A stretch of DNA of 64,000 nucleotides, taken from the NCBI GenBank assembly GCA_022772675.1, contig JALEZW010000013.1, forward strand, positions 1 through 64,000, in the 5' to 3' direction. The notes beneath the pieces are model-generated. The model made no database searches. It was not told where the DNA came from and was given only the letters and a program-made list of their open reading frames with translations. This DNA comes from Agathobacter sp. (lineage in GTDB: Bacteria; Bacillota; Clostridia; Lachnospirales; Lachnospiraceae). The position numbers and the translations under genes are program-made. Below are positions 45,423-55,190 of this stretch, piece by piece (within the stretch, counting starts at the first letter, position 1; the number at the start of each line of letters is the position of its first letter).

Positions 45423-45929
45423 TTATTTACACTCTGTACTGATAGACTCAATTGCCACAGCACCACCCCGCACCACTGAGATGTGTTTAAATTTTTTCTT
45501 AAGGAGCGCAACCAGATCATCATGTTTGCGCTCCGTTCTTTTGCACTCCAGCATAACACTGTGTTCACCGATATCTACCACATCCACACGCATCGCCTGG
45601 GCAATCTGGAACACCTCCGTCATCTGTGCCGCTGTCAGATCTGTGATGGTCACAAACATCAGCTCCTTCATGCGAAGGGGTACATTGGTCAGGTCAATAA
45701 CTTTAATCACCTCAACCATACAATTTAACTGCTTTTTTATCTGTTCAAAGGTAATATCGTCACTGCACACCCCGATGGTCATACGGGAAATGCTCTCATC
45801 CTCCGTAGTACCAACGGTCAGTGACTGTAAATTATAGGATTTCGCGGAAAACAGTCCGGAAACCTTGGCAAGTACCCCTACCTGATTTTCAACATATAAC
45901 GCAATCCAGCGTTTTTTCATTTCAGACAT
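45423..45929 (-). CDS. ilvN: Acetolactate synthase small subunit
   Basis: ALYVENQVGVLAKVSGLFSAKSYNLQSLTVGTTEDESISRMTI. Confidence 0.93.
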   Translation of the reverse strand: MSEMKKRWIALYVENQVGVLAKVSGLFSAKSYNLQSLTVGTTEDESISRMTIGVCSDDITFEQIKKQLNCMVEVIKVIDLTNVPLRMKELMFVTITDLTAAQMTEVFQIAQAMRVDVVDIGEHSVMLECKRTERKHDDLVALLKKKFKHISVVRGGAVAIESISTECK

Positions 45930-45941
45930 GATTCTCCCCTC

Positions 45942-47663
45942 CTATTTTAAAATCATTTCACTCATGGGATTGCCTCCCTTGACCATGGGAAGCACCAGTT
46001 CCTCCGTTGCAATCATAAATTCAATAACGGTGGGCGCATCCCTATGCTTCTTTGCCTCGGCAAAGGCGGCCGGAATCTCTTCCTCCTTTGTGACTCGGAT
46101 TCCATATGCACCGTAGCTTTCTGCCAGCTTCACGAAATCCGGTACATAGGGTGGACAGGCTTCATTGGGTCCTTTGCAGTCTGCCGGACAACCGGGTCGC
46201 CTTCTCAGACAGGTGGCACTGTAACGCTTTCCGTAAAACAGTTCCTGCATCTGCCGTACCATTCCAAGATAGTAATTGTTAAGCAGGCAGATGGTAATGG
46301 CAGTTCCATTGGTTACCGCAGTGGCCATCTCCTGAATGTTCATCTGAAATCCGCCGTCACCGGTAATGCAGACTACATCCTTATCCGGATTGGCAAGCTT
46401 GGCACCGATTGCCGCCGGAAAACCAAAGCCCATGGTGCCAAGGCCCCCGGAGGTGAGAAGCTTACTTCCTCTGTCCAGCTCTAAGTACTGGGTTGCCCAC
46501 ATCTGATGCTGTCCCACATCCGTCACATAGATGCCATGGGGATATGCCAGATTGATCTGCTCCATGATCATCTGGGGACTCATGCCCCGGTCTCTTCGCA
46601 TGGCAAGAGGATTTTCCTTTTCCCAGGCTTTGATCTGTTCCTGCCACCCGGTTGTTTTCTTGGGCTCAGCCCACTCTAAAAGCTTTTCTAATGCCGTTCC
46701 TGCATCTGCAACCACAGGAACATCCACCACCACATTTCTGGAAATTGATGCAGTATCCACATCAATATGTACGATTTTCGCATGGGGTGCAAATTCATTC
46801 AGGTCACCGGTAATCCGGTCGTTAAAACGGGTTCCAATGGAAAAGAGAACGTCACACTCGCTGACCGCCATATTGGCAGCGTATCTGCCATGCATTCCAC
46901 AGTTTCCCACATATAAAGGATGGGTGGTAGGAATTGCCCCCTTTCCCATAATGGTTGTAACAACCGGAACATTCTCTCTCTCGGCAAACTCCTGCAGCTT
47001 TTCCCCGGCACCGCTTAAATTCACACCTCCTCCTGCCAGAATCAGAGGCTTCTTTGCAGACTTTAAAAGCTTATAGGCACGCTTCAGCTGTCCCACATGA
47101 ACACCGCTTATGGGCTTATAGCCCCGGATATCCACATGCTCCGGATAACCGGCAGGTCCTGATGCTGTCTGAATATCCTTTGGAATATCAATAAGCACCG
47201 GTCCCGGTTTTCCCGTTCTTGCAATATAAAATGCCATCTTGATAATTTTCCCAAGCTCCTCCCGGTTTCTGACCGTCACACCATACTTGGTGATGCTTCT
47301 GGTCATGCCCACAATATCCACTTCCTGAAAAGCATCATTTCCAATCAGACCTAACGGTACCTGACCGGTAAAACAGACAAGGGGAACACTGTCATAATGT
47401 GCATCTGCAAGACCGGTAATAATGTTAGTGGCACCCGGCCCGCTGGTGACCAGACAGACTCCAACCTTTCCCGTTGATTTGGCATAGCCTTCTGCCTCAT
47501 GGATCAGTCCCTGCTCGTGGCGGGGAAGTACCAGCCGGATGTCCTCTGTCTTATACAGTTCGTCAAACAGATCCGTAACGGTACCGCCGGGATACCCGAA
47601 AATCGTATCCACCCCTTCCTCTTCCAGTGCCTTTACGAATAATTTTCTTCCTGTGATGTCCAT
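45942..47663 (-). CDS. ilvB: Acetolactate synthase large subunit
   Basis: EEEGVDTIFGYPGGTVTDLFDEL, LVTSGPGATNIITGLADA, TPP motif GDGGFQMNIQEMATAV. Confidence 0.95.
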   Translation of the reverse strand: MDITGRKLFVKALEEEGVDTIFGYPGGTVTDLFDELYKTEDIRLVLPRHEQGLIHEAEGYAKSTGKVGVCLVTSGPGATNIITGLADAHYDSVPLVCFTGQVPLGLIGNDAFQEVDIVGMTRSITKYGVTVRNREELGKIIKMAFYIARTGKPGPVLIDIPKDIQTASGPAGYPEHVDIRGYKPISGVHVGQLKRAYKLLKSAKKPLILAGGGVNLSGAGEKLQEFAERENVPVVTTIMGKGAIPTTHPLYVGNCGMHGRYAANMAVSECDVLFSIGTRFNDRITGDLNEFAPHAKIVHIDVDTASISRNVVVDVPVVADAGTALEKLLEWAEPKKTTGWQEQIKAWEKENPLAMRRDRGMSPQMIMEQINLAYPHGIYVTDVGQHQMWATQYLELDRGSKLLTSGGLGTMGFGFPAAIGAKLANPDKDVVCITGDGGFQMNIQEMATAVTNGTAITICLLNNYYLGMVRQMQELFYGKRYSATCLRRRPGCPADCKGPNEACPPYVPDFVKLAESYGAYGIRVTKEEEIPAAFAEAKKHRDAPTVIEFMIATEELVLPMVKGGNPMSEMILK

Positions 47664-47703
47664 AAAATCTATAACCTCCTTAGGAACTCCTACCTTTATT
47701 CTG

Positions 47704-48654
47704 TCAGATCAGTCCGAATCTTCGTAATAAGAAAATCCAGAATGTCAGGGTAAATGCCGACAGGAGCGTCGTCGTAACAATTACGCTGGCGGTCAGTACC
47801 CCGTCATTTTTCATATTTTTAGCCATGATAAAACAGCTGGGTGTGGTAGGGGATGACAGCATAATTAATATCGCTATCATTTTCTCTCCGTGAAATCCCA
47901 TATATGCTGCAACCGGCAGAAAGATAAGTGGCTGAATTACCAGCTTTATGGCCGCTGCCCATGCTGTTGGCTTTATTTTCGCAAGGGCTTTTTTCCCTTC
48001 GAAGCCTGCGCCGATTACAATGAGTGCCAAAGGTGTTGCCAGCTGTGCCACGGAATTAATCGTTTTATCAATGATTGTTGGAAACTGAATCCCTGCCAGT
48101 GCCACGGCCATACCAAGAAAAATCGAGATAATAATCGGGTTCTTTATGATATTTACACATGCCTCCTTAATTTTCCCGGATTCTCTTGTGCCATCTTCAT
48201 TCTGTGCCTCAAAGGTCAGAACAATAACCGAATAAATATTATAAAGAGGCACTGCCCCAATAATCATAAGGGGACCCATGGCTGATTTTCCATAAATATT
48301 ACTGATAAATGCAAGTCCCATAACTGCTGCACTGCTGCGAAAAGAAGACTGAACAAAAGCCCCCCGGATGCTGTCATCCTTTACAAACAGCTTTGCAGCT
48401 CCCCAGATTGCCCAGAAACAGACGGTGCTTGCAATCGCGCAGAACAAAACAAATTTCAGGTCGAATACCTCTCTTATATTTACCGATGAGATATCCCGAA
48501 AGAGCATAAACGGCAGTGTCACCTTAAAATTAAAACGGTTGGCAACCGTTACAAAATGTTCATCCAGCATACCGATCTGGTGCAGGAACCATCCAATTAC
48601 CATAACAAGGAAAATGGGAAATGTTACGTTGATACTGAATAAAAAATCACTCAT
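47704..48654 (-). CDS. AEC-family auxin efflux-type transporter
   Basis: Ten-TM-like protein with LVMVIGWFLHQIGMLDE, LSSPTTPSCFIMAKNM. Confidence 0.9.
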   Translation of the reverse strand: MSDFLFSINVTFPIFLVMVIGWFLHQIGMLDEHFVTVANRFNFKVTLPFMLFRDISSVNIREVFDLKFVLFCAIASTVCFWAIWGAAKLFVKDDSIRGAFVQSSFRSSAAVMGLAFISNIYGKSAMGPLMIIGAVPLYNIYSVIVLTFEAQNEDGTRESGKIKEACVNIIKNPIIISIFLGMAVALAGIQFPTIIDKTINSVAQLATPLALIVIGAGFEGKKALAKIKPTAWAAAIKLVIQPLIFLPVAAYMGFHGEKMIAILIMLSSPTTPSCFIMAKNMKNDGVLTASVIVTTTLLSAFTLTFWIFLLRRFGLI

Positions 48655-49148
48655 GACCTCTTCACTCTTTCGTACTTATAGAAGTGAAATTCCAGATCAA
48701 AATAGGTCTGTTCCTCACTGTCCTCCGTAATCTGCCATTCCGGCAGTTCATCCAGATTCGGGAAATAGGCATCCGCATCATAGGCAAAATCAATCTTTGT
48801 GATATGTGCCACATCACACTCATCCAAAAGTTCCCGGTAAATCATCTCCCCGCCGATTACATAGATATCCTCACTGTTGTATTTCTCCAGTTCCTTATGT
48901 AATTCCTCCAGGCTGTGAACAACCAGGGCATCCTTTACCTGATAGGACGGATTGTGTGTCAGAACAATATTGGTACGGTTCTTAAGAGGTCTTCCCTCCG
49001 GAAAACTCTCTAAGGTCTTCCGTCCCATCACCACAACCTTTCCTGTTGTTGTCTCCCGGAAAAACTGCTGATCCATGGGAATTCTCACCAACAGTCTGTT
49101 ATTTTTTCCAATTGCCCAATTACTGTCAACTGCCGCAATGATATTCAT
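48651..49148 (-). CDS. folA: Dihydrofolate reductase
   Basis: IIAAVDSNWAIGKNNRLLVRIPMDQQFFRETTTGKVVVMGRKTLESFP. Confidence 0.96.
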   Translation of the reverse strand: MNIIAAVDSNWAIGKNNRLLVRIPMDQQFFRETTTGKVVVMGRKTLESFPEGRPLKNRTNIVLTHNPSYQVKDALVVHSLEELHKELEKYNSEDIYVIGGEMIYRELLDECDVAHITKIDFAYDADAYFPNLDELPEWQITEDSEEQTYFDLEFHFYKYERVKRS

Positions 49149-49241
49149 TTTTTTCCTCCCTGCATAGTCAAGTCTTTTACTTTATTTTTCAAGAAATTTT
49201 GTAACAGGTCAGCCAGATTATGAACGAAACCAGCTGCATTT

Positions 49242-50090
49242 CTAAATTGCCACCGGAATATTCTTAATCTGGGGTCCGGCCACATAATCGGTGATGGTAA
49301 TGTCATCCACTGTAAACTGATAGAAATCCCTGATATCAGGATTCAGCGAAAATTTCGGTGCCGGATGCTGCTCTCTTGTAATCAGTTCCTCCACCAGTGG
49401 TATGTGCCGGTCATAAATATGGGCATCCGCAATCACATGCACCAGCTCTCCCACCCGCATGTCACACACCTGTGCCAGCATATGCATAAGCACCGCATAC
49501 TGGCAGACATTCCAGTTATTTGCCGTAAGAACATCCTGGGAGCGCTGATTTAAAATCGCATTTAACGTCAGCTTATCATCGCCCTTTTTCTGGGTGACAT
49601 TAAAAGTCATGCTGTAGGCACAGGGATACAGATTCATCTCATGCAGATCCTGATGCACGTAAATATTCGTCAGAATCCTTCGGCTGAAGGGGTTGTTCTT
49701 AAGATCATAAATAACCCGGTCCACCTGATCCATCATCCCCTCCGGATACTGATGCTTCTGTGCCATCTGATACCCATAGGCTTTTCCGATGGAGCCATCC
49801 TCATCAGCCCACTCATCCCAGATGGTACTGTTTAAATCATTTATATTATTGGACTTTCTCTGCCAGATCCAGAGCATTTCCTCGGTACAGGTCTTAATTG
49901 CCGTCTTCCTTAAGGTAATTGCCGGAAACTCCTTTGACAGATCATAGCGGTTTACCACTCCGAATTTTTTAATGGTATAGGCACTGGTTCCGTCCTCCCA
50001 GTGGGGACGAACCTTCTCCCCCTCCGTGCTGGTTCCGTTTTCCAGTATATCCTTACACATGTCTACAAAAACTTTATCTGCTAAACTCAT
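49242..50090 (-). CDS. thyA: Thymidylate synthase
   Basis: LYPCAYSMTFNV, LNQRSQDVLTANNWNVCQYAVLMHML, VIADAHIYDRH. Confidence 0.95.
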   Translation of the reverse strand: MSLADKVFVDMCKDILENGTSTEGEKVRPHWEDGTSAYTIKKFGVVNRYDLSKEFPAITLRKTAIKTCTEEMLWIWQRKSNNINDLNSTIWDEWADEDGSIGKAYGYQMAQKHQYPEGMMDQVDRVIYDLKNNPFSRRILTNIYVHQDLHEMNLYPCAYSMTFNVTQKKGDDKLTLNAILNQRSQDVLTANNWNVCQYAVLMHMLAQVCDMRVGELVHVIADAHIYDRHIPLVEELITREQHPAPKFSLNPDIRDFYQFTVDDITITDYVAGPQIKNIPVAI

Positions 50091-50108
50091 AATTTCCCCT
50101 ATTTTCCA

Positions 50109-50188
50109 AATAATTTTCTATCTGTACAATTTCCTGCCGGTACAATTCTCTGTTGGTATAATTCTCTGTCAGTACAATTTTCTATCTG
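50109..50188 (-). repeat. Five tandem 16-bp repeats in the thyA leader
   Basis: Units on +: aataattttctatctg/tacaatttcctgccgg/tacaattctctgttgg/tataattctctgtcag/tacaattttctatctg. Confidence 0.92.
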
Positions 50189-50289
50189 TTTGAAATGGTT
50201 ATATGCTTTGTCTTTATACAGGCATCACAAATCTGCGCACTGAGATACAGCACATTTACATTCCATTATACCAATTCTTTCTAAAATGT

Positions 50290-51258
50290 CTATGAGAAAA
50301 TTTGCTGTACAATCATTTTATATTCCGGCAGTGACTGGCATTTCTGAATCATCTTTAAATTCTTTTCCCGATTGGGAAAATGTCTGGTCAGATAAAACCA
50401 GAGTTCCTTCAAATGAAAGACCGCATCCTTTTCCGACTGGAAATTACAAAGACAGCCTTCCAGAATCTCATCGTGGAAAGCACGCAGGCTGTCTTTTCCT
50501 GCAGCGGGCATTCCCTTAATCTCTCCCACCAGCCCGGGATTTTCCAGAAGTCCCCGGCCTATCATCACACGGTCAATTCCGGGGAATCTGTCTGTAACTG
50601 CCTTATAATCTGTAACGCTGCAGATATCCCCGTTATAACAGAGAGGCACCTTAATCTTTTCTGCTGCATGGGCAAAGGCTTCCATATGAACCGGATTTTT
50701 ATAGTAATCCTTCTGAAGTCTCGGATGAATGATAAGTTCCTCAAAAGGATATCTGGCATAAACCTCACAAAGTCTGTTCCATTCTTCTTCCTGTTCCATC
50801 CCGATTCGCGTTTTTACGGAAATGGGAAGGGGTGACTCCGAAAACACCGCATCCAGAAGCCTGTCCATTTCATCGGGGCTGGAAAGAAAACCGGCACCTT
50901 TTTTCTTGGATACAACGGTCCCTGATGGGCATCCAAAATTCAAATTCACGCTGGTAAAGCCCATCTGTTCCAACTGTTTTATCATCATAAGAAACTCGTC
51001 TGCCCGGTTTCCGATCAACTGGGGGACAAGATTTATCCCCCTGTTATTTTCCGGAGCAAGGTCTCTTAGAATTTTTTTATTCATCCTTTTGGCCGCGGGA
51101 ATAAACGGGGTAAAATATTTATCCATATAGGGGAAATGATTTGCGAAGGCATTGCGCACAATATAACCGGTGATTCCCTCCATGGGTGCCAGATAAAATA
51201 ACATTTTCTTTCTCCTGACTGCTCTTTGTGGCTGCCAGTACTTATTGATTTGTGGCAC
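50290..51258 (-). CDS. tRNA-dihydrouridine synthase
   Basis: FYLAPMEGITGYIVRNAF, VNLNFGCPSGTVVSKKKGAGF, ISVKTRIGM, VMIGRGLLENPGL. Confidence 0.93.
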   Translation of the reverse strand: MPQINKYWQPQRAVRRKKMLFYLAPMEGITGYIVRNAFANHFPYMDKYFTPFIPAAKRMNKKILRDLAPENNRGINLVPQLIGNRADEFLMMIKQLEQMGFTSVNLNFGCPSGTVVSKKKGAGFLSSPDEMDRLLDAVFSESPLPISVKTRIGMEQEEEWNRLCEVYARYPFEELIIHPRLQKDYYKNPVHMEAFAHAAEKIKVPLCYNGDICSVTDYKAVTDRFPGIDRVMIGRGLLENPGLVGEIKGMPAAGKDSLRAFHDEILEGCLCNFQSEKDAVFHLKELWFYLTRHFPNREKNLKMIQKCQSLPEYKMIVQQIFS

Positions 51259-51425
51259 TGGATTCAGCTTTCAAATTTTGCGAAAATATATCATGATTTT
51301 CAAGTCTGAATCCATTATAGGAATTTTGGAAGAAAAAGAAAAGGTTTTTTTGCTGGAAATTGACAACTTTTTGGGGAAAGCCTATAGTAAATATTATCAG
51401 CATACAGTTTTACAGGAGGTACAGT

Positions 51426-52136
51426 TTGGAAAATAAAGATAAAAATACAAACCGAAAATACATTGCGAAAATTGTCATCGCAATTCTGACATTACTGCTG
51501 GTTGTGGTGATTGCCTATTCTATCGGACGCCCGCTGGTACGTTTCGTTTCCGATCCGGCCAAATTCCGGGACTGGGTAAATGAGAAAGGATTCCTGGGTG
51601 TTCTGGCATTCATCTCCATGAATATCCTCCAGGTACTTCTGGCGGTCATTCCCGGTGGTCCCTTTGAGGTTGGTGCCGGCTACGCCTTTGGCATTGTCCG
51701 TGGAACACTCATCTGCGATTTTTCCATGACACTGGCAGGAATTATTATCTTTTTATTCGTGCGCCGGTTTGGAATGCGCTTTGTGGAATTGTTTGTCAGT
51801 CGTGAAAAGGTAGAATCTGTCCATATATTAAAAAGTTCCAGGAAATCAGAAAGCATTATTTTCCTGCTCTTCCTCATTCCCGGAACGCCAAAGGATCTTT
51901 TGTCCTATCTGGTGGGACTTACAGATATGAAACTGTCACACTGGATTTTCATCTCAGCCATAGGACGCATACCCGCCATCTTTCTTTCGGTCCTGAGCGG
52001 CAATGCACTGAATGAGTCCGACTATGTAAAGGTGGCAGTCATGTTTGCCGTGATGATCGTACTATCTATCTTCGGAGTTGTGTTCTACAATATAAAAAAT
52101 AAAAAAGAATCCGATACGGATTCCACGAACAATTAG
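51426..52136 (+). CDS. TVP38/TMEM64 (VTT/DedA-like) membrane protein, probable TTG start
   Basis: QVLLAVIPGGPFEVGAGYAFGIVRGTLICDFSMTLAGIIIFLFVRRFG; AGGAGGT six bases before in-frame TTG at 51426. Confidence 0.9.
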   Translation: MENKDKNTNRKYIAKIVIAILTLLLVVVIAYSIGRPLVRFVSDPAKFRDWVNEKGFLGVLAFISMNILQVLLAVIPGGPFEVGAGYAFGIVRGTLICDFSMTLAGIIIFLFVRRFGMRFVELFVSREKVESVHILKSSRKSESIIFLLFLIPGTPKDLLSYLVGLTDMKLSHWIFISAIGRIPAIFLSVLSGNALNESDYVKVAVMFAVMIVLSIFGVVFYNIKNKKESDTDSTNN

Positions 52137-52203
52137 ATTTCTGCCTAGTTTTCGCAGATTCCCAGCAACGGATTTACAAATTCCACGAACATATTACTAT
52201 TTC

Positions 52204-52233
52204 AAAAAGAGGACGGAAATTCCGTCCTCTTTT
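52204..52233 (+). terminator. Terminator after the VTT gene
   Basis: AAAGAGGACGGAAATTCCGTCCTCTTTT. Confidence 0.85.
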
Positions 52234-52318
52234 GATACAGGAATTGCTTCGCAAGTCTACGCTTCACTCCGGTGGCTGCAGAACAGACATCCACCGGATG
52301 TATTGCCCCCTGCAATTT

Positions 52319-52807
52319 TTAATAAGGAGCTCGGCAGACTCTCTGCTGTCCCATGCTTCCTTCAATTACCCTGTTCAAACAAATCTCACAAATATCACCA
52401 TCTCTGTCTTTTACGCGGATAACGTGTGTAGATACCCACTGATACTGACCATTTCTGCCTTTCTGATACTGTTTGGAATATACTTCTCTTTTCCCCTGCC
52501 CCAATTTTCGCAGCAATCTCTCTCTGGAAAAATTATCCAGAAAAGATCTCTGGTAATTTGGATGAATATACTCCACCCCAAAATCAATCAGGTCATCATA
52601 CTTTCCGGTAGCCGGAAAATCCCCTGCCAAAAAGCCGTCATCCTTGATCATCATGTAAGTATTCTTGGTCAGATTTGCCGAAATAATCATTGGAAAAGCT
52701 TCCGACACCGCTTCAAAAACCGATAAAACTTCCTCCATGCTGATTCCATTCAGCGCCTCAAACTCTTTAAATGATTTCGCAGCCCTCATCTGATTTGCAC
52801 CTCCCAT
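52319..52807 (-). CDS. Stand-alone PAS-like domain protein (possibly truncated)
   Basis: VFEAVSEAFPMIISANLTKNTYMMI...YQKGRNGQYQWVSTHVIRVKDRDGDICEICLNRVI; stops right after the PAS-like core. Confidence 0.6.
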   Translation of the reverse strand: MGGANQMRAAKSFKEFEALNGISMEEVLSVFEAVSEAFPMIISANLTKNTYMMIKDDGFLAGDFPATGKYDDLIDFGVEYIHPNYQRSFLDNFSRERLLRKLGQGKREVYSKQYQKGRNGQYQWVSTHVIRVKDRDGDICEICLNRVIEGSMGQQRVCRAPY

Positions 52808-52880
52808 AGTAAGCTATTTGACTATTCTCCATAACACCATTATAAACAAATTTTTTACATTTGCATAGTCCCTTTTTTAC

Positions 52881-52919
52881 TAAGAAAAGCACTGCTGGCT
52901 GCAGTGCTTTTCTTTTTTT
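52881..52919 (-). terminator. Terminator after tRNA-Gly pair
   Basis: AAGAAAAGCACTGCTGGCTGCAGTGCTTTTCTTTTTT region (inverted repeat). Confidence 0.8.
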
Positions 52920-52923
52920 AAGA

Positions 52924-52996
52924 AGCGATAGACGGGGCTCGAACCCGCGGTCTCGACCTTGGCAAGGTCGCGCGTTACCAACTACGCCACTATCGC
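52924..52996 (-). tRNA. tRNA-Gly (anticodon GCC)
   Basis: GCGATAG acceptor, CGACC-TTGCCAA-GGTCG anticodon arm, CGGGTTCGAGCCCCG T arm. Confidence 0.95.
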
Positions 52997-53021
52997 ATAT
53001 ATCCAATATGAAGTTTTAAAG

Positions 53022-53094
53022 AGCGATAGACGGGGCTCGAACCCGCGGTCTCGACCTTGGCAAGGTCGCGCGTTACCAACTACGCCACTATCGC
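53022..53094 (-). tRNA. tRNA-Gly (anticodon GCC), second identical copy
   Basis: Sequence repeats the previous tRNA. Confidence 0.95.
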
Positions 53095-53243
53095 ATATGT
53101 TCGCTTTGTTCTCTTGACGAGCACAAGTAAGATAATATCAGAAACTCGAACCAATGTCAACTACTTTTTTAAATATATCCATTATCAGTTCTATTCTCTT
53201 TCCCATATACATAAAATATATAAAACCAAACCGGAGGCAGCTT

Positions 53244-53684
53244 ATGAGTGCAAAAACAAAAATTGTCGTTCTTCATATGAAAAAATTAATTTTTACAGGT
53301 GTTATGACTGCACTGGGGATTCTGATCATTGTAATGCTCATCCTTTTATTCGGTCATTCCTCCAATGATGACAGTAATCAGGAATCCGTTGACACCATGT
53401 ATATTCCCGGCATATATACCTCTTCTGTCACCATTGACGGAACTCCCTTTGATGTCCAGGTTGCGGTGGATGAAAACCATATTAACTCCATCTCCCTCAT
53501 GAATCTTGATGAGAGCGTGGAAACCATGTATCCACTGATCCGACCTACTTTGGACGAACTGGCAAAACAGATTATTGACAGTCAGTCTATCTCAGACATT
53601 ACATATTCCAAGAATAACCAGTACACCTGCCGAATGCTCGTGGATGCTGTCTCAGAGGCACTAAAAAAGGCATCGCCCCAATAG
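53244..53684 (+). CDS. Membrane-anchored FMN-binding-domain-like protein, lacking the SGAT motif
   Basis: TM then YIPGIYTSSVTIDGTPFDVQVAVDENHINSISLMNLDES...IIDSQSISDITYSKNNQYTCRMLVDAVSEALKKA. Confidence 0.6.
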   Translation: MSAKTKIVVLHMKKLIFTGVMTALGILIIVMLILLFGHSSNDDSNQESVDTMYIPGIYTSSVTIDGTPFDVQVAVDENHINSISLMNLDESVETMYPLIRPTLDELAKQIIDSQSISDITYSKNNQYTCRMLVDAVSEALKKASPQ

Positions 53685-53705
53685 GCGGTGCCTTCGCATT
53701 CCGTA

Positions 53706-53954
53706 TTATTCTTCCGTCTCTGTATTTAAATCTGACAGGTAATCAGAAACTGCAGAAACGTTGGTGTAGAATGTCTTTGCAGGCTTATGGGAATCGTAAT
53801 ACTGATACCCGGAATATCCTGCCCATCCGACTAACGCAGCTAAAATTACCCATGCACAGGCAATTCCTGCCACACGCTCTGCCTTCTGCTTTGCCATTTC
53901 TTTTTTACGGTTTGCTTTTTCTTTTTTATGTTGTTCTACCTTTGCCTGACTCAC
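53706..53954 (-). CDS. Small single-TM hypothetical protein
   Basis: Basic N-terminus KKEKANRKKEMAKQKAERV then TM AGIACAWVILAALVGWAGYSGYQYY. Confidence 0.65.
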   Translation of the reverse strand: MSQAKVEQHKKEKANRKKEMAKQKAERVAGIACAWVILAALVGWAGYSGYQYYDSHKPAKTFYTNVSAVSDYLSDLNTETEE

Positions 53955-54116
53955 GTTACATCTCTCCTAAATTCATTATGTATTATAAAGACTATAGTAC
54001 ACATTTTTCTCTCAAAATGCAAGCCCCGTCTTTTTCAAACCACCGGCTGCATATGGCCAATGCCATGCAGACGGAAACTATGCCCACCCCTGAACATAAC
54101 AGTGACTCTCTGCCTA

Positions 54117-54917
54117 TTACATGGACCTGGATATATCCAGACACTTCATCATTGCCTCAAAGACACCGCTTCGCATCCCCTTTTCCTCCAGAACGCGGAC
54201 TGCCTGAATTGTGGTTCCGGCAGGGGAACATACCATATCCTTAAGTTCTCCCGGATGCTTTCCTGTCTCTAAAACCATTTTCGCACTTCCTAAAACTGCC
54301 TGGGAGGCAAATTTATATGCCTGTGCTCTTGGCATCCCTCCTGCCACTGCTGCATCTGCCATGGCCTCGATAAACATAAAGACATATGCCGGAGAGCTCC
54401 CGCTGACAGCAGTCACCACATCCATCAGGTGCTCTGCAATCACCTCTGTTTCAGAAAAACCGCTGCAGAGATTACGAATTTCCTCCATATCCGCCTCCGT
54501 CACCTGATTTCCGGCACACATCCCCATCATTCCAGCCCCCACCATACAGGGTGTATTTGGCATGGTACGGATGACCTTCTGATTCTCTCCCAGAAGTTCA
54601 GCAAACCAGGCAAGAGTCTTTCCCGGTGCGATGGATACAAGTATTTTTTCCTCCGTCAGGACATCCTTGATTTCCCGAAGTACCTCCTCATAAAACTGTG
54701 GCTTTACCGCCACAAATAAAATATCTGCAAAGGCTGCGACTTCACGATTATCTGTCGTGATCTGCACACCATATTCCTCTTTCTTCTTTTGTAGTGTTTC
54801 CCTGGTCCGACAGGAAATCATCATTTCCTGTGGCTCACACTTTCCGGAATCCAGAATTCCCGCCATCATGGCCGTTCCCATATTGCCACAACCAATAAAA
54901 CCGATTTTTTTATTCAT
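54117..54917 (-). CDS. proC: Pyrroline-5-carboxylate reductase
   Basis: KIGFIGCGNMGTAMMAGIL, RTMPNTPCMVGAGM, AVSGSSPAYVFMFIEAMADAAVAGGMPRAQAY. Confidence 0.96.
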   Translation of the reverse strand: MNKKIGFIGCGNMGTAMMAGILDSGKCEPQEMMISCRTRETLQKKKEEYGVQITTDNREVAAFADILFVAVKPQFYEEVLREIKDVLTEEKILVSIAPGKTLAWFAELLGENQKVIRTMPNTPCMVGAGMMGMCAGNQVTEADMEEIRNLCSGFSETEVIAEHLMDVVTAVSGSSPAYVFMFIEAMADAAVAGGMPRAQAYKFASQAVLGSAKMVLETGKHPGELKDMVCSPAGTTIQAVRVLEEKGMRSGVFEAMMKCLDISRSM

Positions 54918-55190
54918 GCTGTTCCTCCTCGTATTCTTCGCTGATCCAGCCTCTCCTAGTTTCTCGTACAGCCTTAAATTAGTTACAGTAGAGGCTGCAC
55001 CATTCGCAAAGCATCTGTGATGCCTCCCCTAGTATACCATTATCCTATCTCGATTTCTACCTCTGTTTCAGTAACTGTACATATGTCCCCTTCCTCTGAA
55101 GAAATCTGCTTTGAAGTCTATCCTTGTATCCCGGAACCATAAATGCTATACTATATTGCAAAGAAATTGCGTGCTTGAGGAGGTGGCAGC

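Noticed and set aside
46531-47076. 181-aa plus-strand ORF antisense to ilvB
   Set aside because: Shadow frame of a well-supported gene
52767-53006. 79-aa ORF overlapping the tRNA-Gly genes
   Set aside because: Translation of tRNA sequence; not a plausible protein
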